Source: Streptacidiphilus sp041262525 (GTDB lineage: Bacteria; Actinomycetota; Actinomycetes; Streptomycetales; Streptomycetaceae). Taken from it: a DNA stretch of 64,000 bases. The stretch is from NCBI RefSeq assembly GCF_041262525.1, contig NZ_JBGCCK010000030.1:1-64000 (forward strand). Direction: 5' to 3'. The translations under genes and the position numbers were made by a program. The notes below the pieces were generated by a model. The model did not search any database. It was not told where the DNA came from and was given only the letters and a program-made list of their open reading frames with translations. Below, piece by piece: positions 61,283 through 64,000 of the stretch (the first letter of the stretch is position 1; each line of letters starts with the position of its first letter).

Positions 61283-62242
61283 ATGAGCTCGTCCGGAGGC
61301 TCGAAGGCCGTCGTCGCGGCCCTCGGCGCCAATCTCGCGATCGCGGTGTCGAAGTTCGTCGCCTTCGCCTTCAGTGGCTCCTCGTCCATGCTCGCGGAGG
61401 GCGTGCACTCGCTGGCCGACTCGGGCAATCAGGTGCTGCTCCTGGTCGGCGGCCGCAAGGCGCGCCGCGAGGCGGACGAGGCGCATCCCTTCGGCTACGG
61501 GCGTGAGCGGTACGTCTACGGCTTCCTGGTTTCGATCGTGCTCTTCACGATCGGCGGGGTCTTCGCGCTGTACGAGGGCGTCGAGAAGGTCCGGCACCCG
61601 CACGCCGTCGACCACTGGTACTGGCCGGTGGGCGTCCTGATCTTCGCGATCGTCGCGGAGGGGTTCTCGTTCCGCACCGCGATCGCGGAGGCCCGCCCAC
61701 TGAAGGGCGGTCAGTCCTGGGGCCGCTTCATCCGGACGGCGAAGGCTCCGGAACTGCCCGTCGTTCTGCTGGAGGACTTCGGCGCGCTGATCGGCCTGGT
61801 GCTGGCGCTGGGCGGCGTGGGCATCGCGGTGCTGACGGGCAACGGCGTATGGGACGGCGTGGGCACGCTGTGCATCGGCGCCCTGTTGGTCGCCATCGCC
61901 TGGGTCCTGGCAGTGGAGACGAAGTCGCTGCTGCTGGGGGAGGGCGCGGGTCCGGAGGCGGTGGCCGCCATTCGTGCTGCGCTGCTGGCGGGGCCGGACG
62001 TGGAGCGGGTGATCCATATGCGGACCCTGCACCTGGGTCCTGAGGAGCTGCTGGTCGCCGCGAAGATCGCCGTCCGCCCGGACGCGGACGCGCGCTCCGT
62101 CTCCGCGACGATCAACGCCGCGGAGGCCCGCGTCCGCGCGTCAGACCCGACGGCCCGCGTCATCTACCTCGAACCCGACCTCTACAGCGCGGCCGAGGCC
62201 GCGGCCGGCCCCGACCCCACGGCGACCCCAGGCGGCCGGTAG
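61283..62242 (+). CDS. Cation diffusion facilitator (metal efflux) protein
   Basis: A 319-residue membrane transporter. Six spans lie between ALGANLAIAVSKFVAFAFSG and LCIGALLVAIAWVLAVETKS. Metal-binding positions appear in MLAEGVHSLADSGNQVLLL (His and Asp) and VVLLEDFGALIGLVLALGG (Glu and Asp). The cytoplasmic C-terminal domain (EELLVAAKIAVRPDADARSV) completes the CDF fold. Exports zinc, iron or similar divalent ions; the exact metal is not readable. A dispersed repeat begins 56 bases after the stop. Confidence 0.92.
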   Translation: MSSSGGSKAVVAALGANLAIAVSKFVAFAFSGSSSMLAEGVHSLADSGNQVLLLVGGRKARREADEAHPFGYGRERYVYGFLVSIVLFTIGGVFALYEGVEKVRHPHAVDHWYWPVGVLIFAIVAEGFSFRTAIAEARPLKGGQSWGRFIRTAKAPELPVVLLEDFGALIGLVLALGGVGIAVLTGNGVWDGVGTLCIGALLVAIAWVLAVETKSLLLGEGAGPEAVAAIRAALLAGPDVERVIHMRTLHLGPEELLVAAKIAVRPDADARSVSATINAAEARVRASDPTARVIYLEPDLYSAAEAAAGPDPTATPGGR

Positions 62243-62298
62243 GCCGCCGGCGGCGCGAGGCTCTCCCGCGTGGGTGCGACTGGTCAAAACAGGGGGAA

Positions 62299-62425
62299 GT
62301 TGCACCTCCAGGGGCGCGGGGAACTGCGCGTCAAGCCACCCTGTGCAGATGGTCCTCAACGTGCAGGGCCATCCGCACAGGGTGGTTACTCGCGCAGTTC
62401 CCCGCGCCCCTCGGGGAGTTGCAAC
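62299..62425. repeat. Dispersed palindromic repeat, copy 2
   Basis: AGGGGCGCGGGGAACTGCGCG at 62310-62330 pairs perfectly with its complement at 62391-62411, flanked by GTTGCA and TGCAAC. Inner arms AAGCCACCCTGTGC and GCACAGGGTGGTT pair too. It lies between the converging CDF and UbiA genes. Copy 1 is at 42139-42259. Confidence 0.85.
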
Positions 62426-62431
62426 TATCGG

Positions 62432-63400
62432 TCACATCGCGGGCGCGGCGAAGCCGAGGGCGAAGAGGAGGAGCCAGGTCAGTTCGAGGGCGATCATCGG
62501 GGTGTCCCTGATCAGCAGATCCTCGATGTGACTGGTCGTCCCGGCCGACGTCAGTCGGTCGAAGCGGATCAGCGCCGCGACCAGTGGCACCACCGTGGCC
62601 ACGTGCCAGGCGCGCGTCCGCGCGTCGGGTTCGACCAGCGCCCAGGCCAGGTACGCCGCCACCATCGCCAGCGCGATGACCCGCTGCGCGACCCTCAGGC
62701 CGCTGGCCGTGTAGTGCTGGAGCGAAGGCCGGTGCGCCGCCGCCGGATCGCCCAGGCCCGCCAGCTCCGTGTGGCGCTTCGCGGTGGCCACCAGCAGCGC
62801 GCCCAAGCTGCAGACCAGCACGAACCAGCCGGACGGCGGCACCTGCGACGAGGCCGCGCCGCCCAGCGCCCGCAGCACGAAGCCGGAGGCGACCAGCGTC
62901 AGCTCCAGTACGGCCAGGTGCTTCAGCCCGAGGCTGTAGAGGAACGACGTGACCAGGTACGCCGACACCGCGATCGTCAGCCCGTAGCCGGGAGCCGTCA
63001 GGCTCACGGCCAGCGCAGCGGCCAAGCACGTCGCGGCGACCGCCATCGCCGCCGTCTCGCTGAGCTCGCCGGACGCGATCGGGCGCAGGCACTTGCGCGG
63101 GTGCTGCCGGTCGCGTTCGGCGTCCACCGCGTCGTTGACGAAGTACACCGCGCAGGACGCCAGCGTGAAGACCACGAACGCCACCGCCGCCCCGCCCAGC
63201 GCGCTGCCGCCCCGCGCCTCGAACTGGCGTGCCGTCAGTTCGGAGCCGGTCAGCGGCGCGGCGAAGACCAGGAGGTTCTTCACCCACTGCCGCGGCCGCG
63301 CGGTCCGCAGCACCGCCGACGGCCAGCGGGCCCACCCGGTGCGCCGGGCGACGAACGGCGTCGTCGGCTGCACCGGGCGGATGGGCTGCGGCGCGGTCAT
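62432..63400 (-). CDS. UbiA-family decaprenyl-phosphate phosphoribosyltransferase
   Basis: A 322-residue membrane prenyltransferase with about nine spans. The first Asp motif is in YFVNDAVDAERDRQHPRKCL and the second in LYSLGLKHLAVLELTLVASG (with the RALGGA stretch). This N-D-x3-D-x2-R-x-H-P pattern marks the DPPR synthase branch that feeds arabinan synthesis in mycobacteria; in streptomycetes the use of the product is less clear. Its ATG overlaps the stop of the upstream phosphodiester glycosidase gene (ATGA). Confidence 0.9.
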   Translation of the reverse strand: MTAPQPIRPVQPTTPFVARRTGWARWPSAVLRTARPRQWVKNLLVFAAPLTGSELTARQFEARGGSALGGAAVAFVVFTLASCAVYFVNDAVDAERDRQHPRKCLRPIASGELSETAAMAVAATCLAAALAVSLTAPGYGLTIAVSAYLVTSFLYSLGLKHLAVLELTLVASGFVLRALGGAASSQVPPSGWFVLVCSLGALLVATAKRHTELAGLGDPAAAHRPSLQHYTASGLRVAQRVIALAMVAAYLAWALVEPDARTRAWHVATVVPLVAALIRFDRLTSAGTTSHIEDLLIRDTPMIALELTWLLLFALGFAAPAM

Positions 63401-64000
63401 CGTGCGTAGACCGCGGTGAAGTCGCGGCTGGTCGACTCGTAGTACCGGTTGGCCGGGCGCTCCTGGTCGGGTAGCAGCTTGACCGGGGTCGGGTTCGTCG
63501 GGTCGGACTGCGGTTGGTAGTACTGGAAGGACATCCAGGCCGGGTTGATGTCGAGTTGCATGGCGCGCACGCAGCCCGCGCTCGCCAGCAGGTCCGCGAG
63601 GGTGCGCACGGAGAGTGCGGGACCGTAGGCGAAGATCAGGCGCCCGTCGCCGGTGACGCCGACGCCGGAGCGCCAGACGAAGTACTTCCCGGCGATGGTC
63701 AGGCCCCAGCCGCTCTCGACGTTGGTGTCGACGCTGTCCGGCACCTTGCCGTGGTCCACGATCAGCTTCAGGTTCTGCCGGACGCCGGTCACGTCGGGCG
63801 TGAGGGTCGCGTCGCGGCCCCAGTCGGCGACAGTGGCCTTGCCGTCCTTGGTGAAGACGAGGGAGGCCGCGCCGTCGGTGAGCGTGCCGCGGGTGACGCC
63901 ATTGAGGTAGAAGCCGCCCTGGGCCTCGGCGTCCGAGACCTTGAACCCGCCGTTGAAGGTGGCCAGCAGGCCGGTGCGCTGCCCCGGCGGGACGGAGGGC
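63397..64000 (-). CDS. Phosphodiester glycosidase-family protein, 5' end outside the window
   Basis: The frame continues past 64000, so only the last 200 residues are seen. TFNGGFKVSDAEAQGGFYLN and GVGVTGDGRLIFAYGPALSV match the NAGPA/phosphodiester glycosidase fold, whose enzymes uncover N-acetylglucosamine from phosphodiesters or act on wall glycans. VRAMQLDINPAWMSFQYYQP is a second conserved strand with its Asp. Its stop overlaps the UbiA gene start, so the two are translated together, which suggests a shared envelope glycan pathway. The N-terminus and any signal peptide are not visible. Confidence 0.85.
   Translation of the reverse strand, partial: PSVPPGQRTGLLATFNGGFKVSDAEAQGGFYLNGVTRGTLTDGAASLVFTKDGKATVADWGRDATLTPDVTGVRQNLKLIVDHGKVPDSVDTNVESGWGLTIAGKYFVWRSGVGVTGDGRLIFAYGPALSVRTLADLLASAGCVRAMQLDINPAWMSFQYYQPQSDPTNPTPVKLLPDQERPANRYYESTSRDFTAVYAR

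Overview
The window is high-GC actinobacterial DNA, most likely from a Streptomycetaceae chromosome (Streptomyces, Kitasatospora or Streptacidiphilus). Support comes from the strong G/C bias at third codon positions, frequent GTG starts, ATGA/GTGA overlaps in operons, many secreted hydrolases with actinomycete-type signal peptides, and families typical of the group: DUF7848, SseB, XRE-TPR regulators, LuxR-type two-component systems, and a decaprenyl-phosphate phosphoribosyltransferase. The genus is an inference.

Bases 1 to about 22,000 are an accessory region full of scars. It starts with direct repeats that look like an IS21-type end, then an XRE-TPR regulator divergent from two small coupled genes. 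Next come an AT-richer orphan toxin cassette that keeps the last residues of a Hint peptidase, its probable immunity gene, and a decayed IS1380-type transposase. At 4.7-5.1 kb a 47-bp 3' piece of tRNA-Lys is flanked by two arms of GTGGTGGGAGCG repeats. One arm recurs at 14.4 kb beside a tRNA-Thr 3' piece and the other at 21.6 kb. No integrase gene is visible. Between these sites lie broken genes: a gene with an internal inversion of about 180 bp, a frameshifted serpin-like gene fused to a kinase-like P-loop fragment, and a headless HigB/RelE-like toxin followed by its antitoxin. Intact genes there include a GH3 glycosidase, a Phd/VapC toxin-antitoxin pair, a SMI1/KNR4 protein, an SseB protein, and a very large S8 protease with its regulator.

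Bases 22-33 kb hold a secreted small protein, a sialidase-like Asp-box protein, an APH-fold kinase, a Bax-inhibitor-1 membrane protein, and a three-gene operon. The operon comprises an unknown protein, an HSP90/HtpG paralogue and a 1,023-residue TPR protein. It is the best candidate in the window for an undescribed functional module.

Bases 33-42 kb hold a glycosyltransferase, a LuxR remnant beside an intact membrane protein/histidine kinase/response regulator operon, an acidic repeat protein with helicase-derived ends, an ADP-ribosylglycohydrolase truncated against a metallo-beta-lactamase-fold gene, and an HD-DUF6508 protein.

Bases 42-64 kb look like ordinary conserved chromosome. They contain a MerR regulator divergent from a CE1759/CE1758-type flavin pair with two palindromic operators, a Ser/Thr kinase with a PQQ-type propeller, an enoyl-CoA hydratase, a Tat-exported class II cholesterol oxidase-like protein, an APC permease, a GH26-like hydrolase, a PAS-GGDEF-EAL protein, OsmC, VOC and MFS proteins, a PrmC-like methyltransferase, an intact tRNA-Lys(CUU), chorismate mutase, a universal stress protein, a cation diffusion facilitator, and a UbiA-type prenyltransferase coupled to a phosphodiester glycosidase that runs off the end. 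Two copies of a dispersed palindromic repeat (about 42.2 and 62.3 kb) sit at gene ends, and one supplies the C-terminal codons of the MerR gene.
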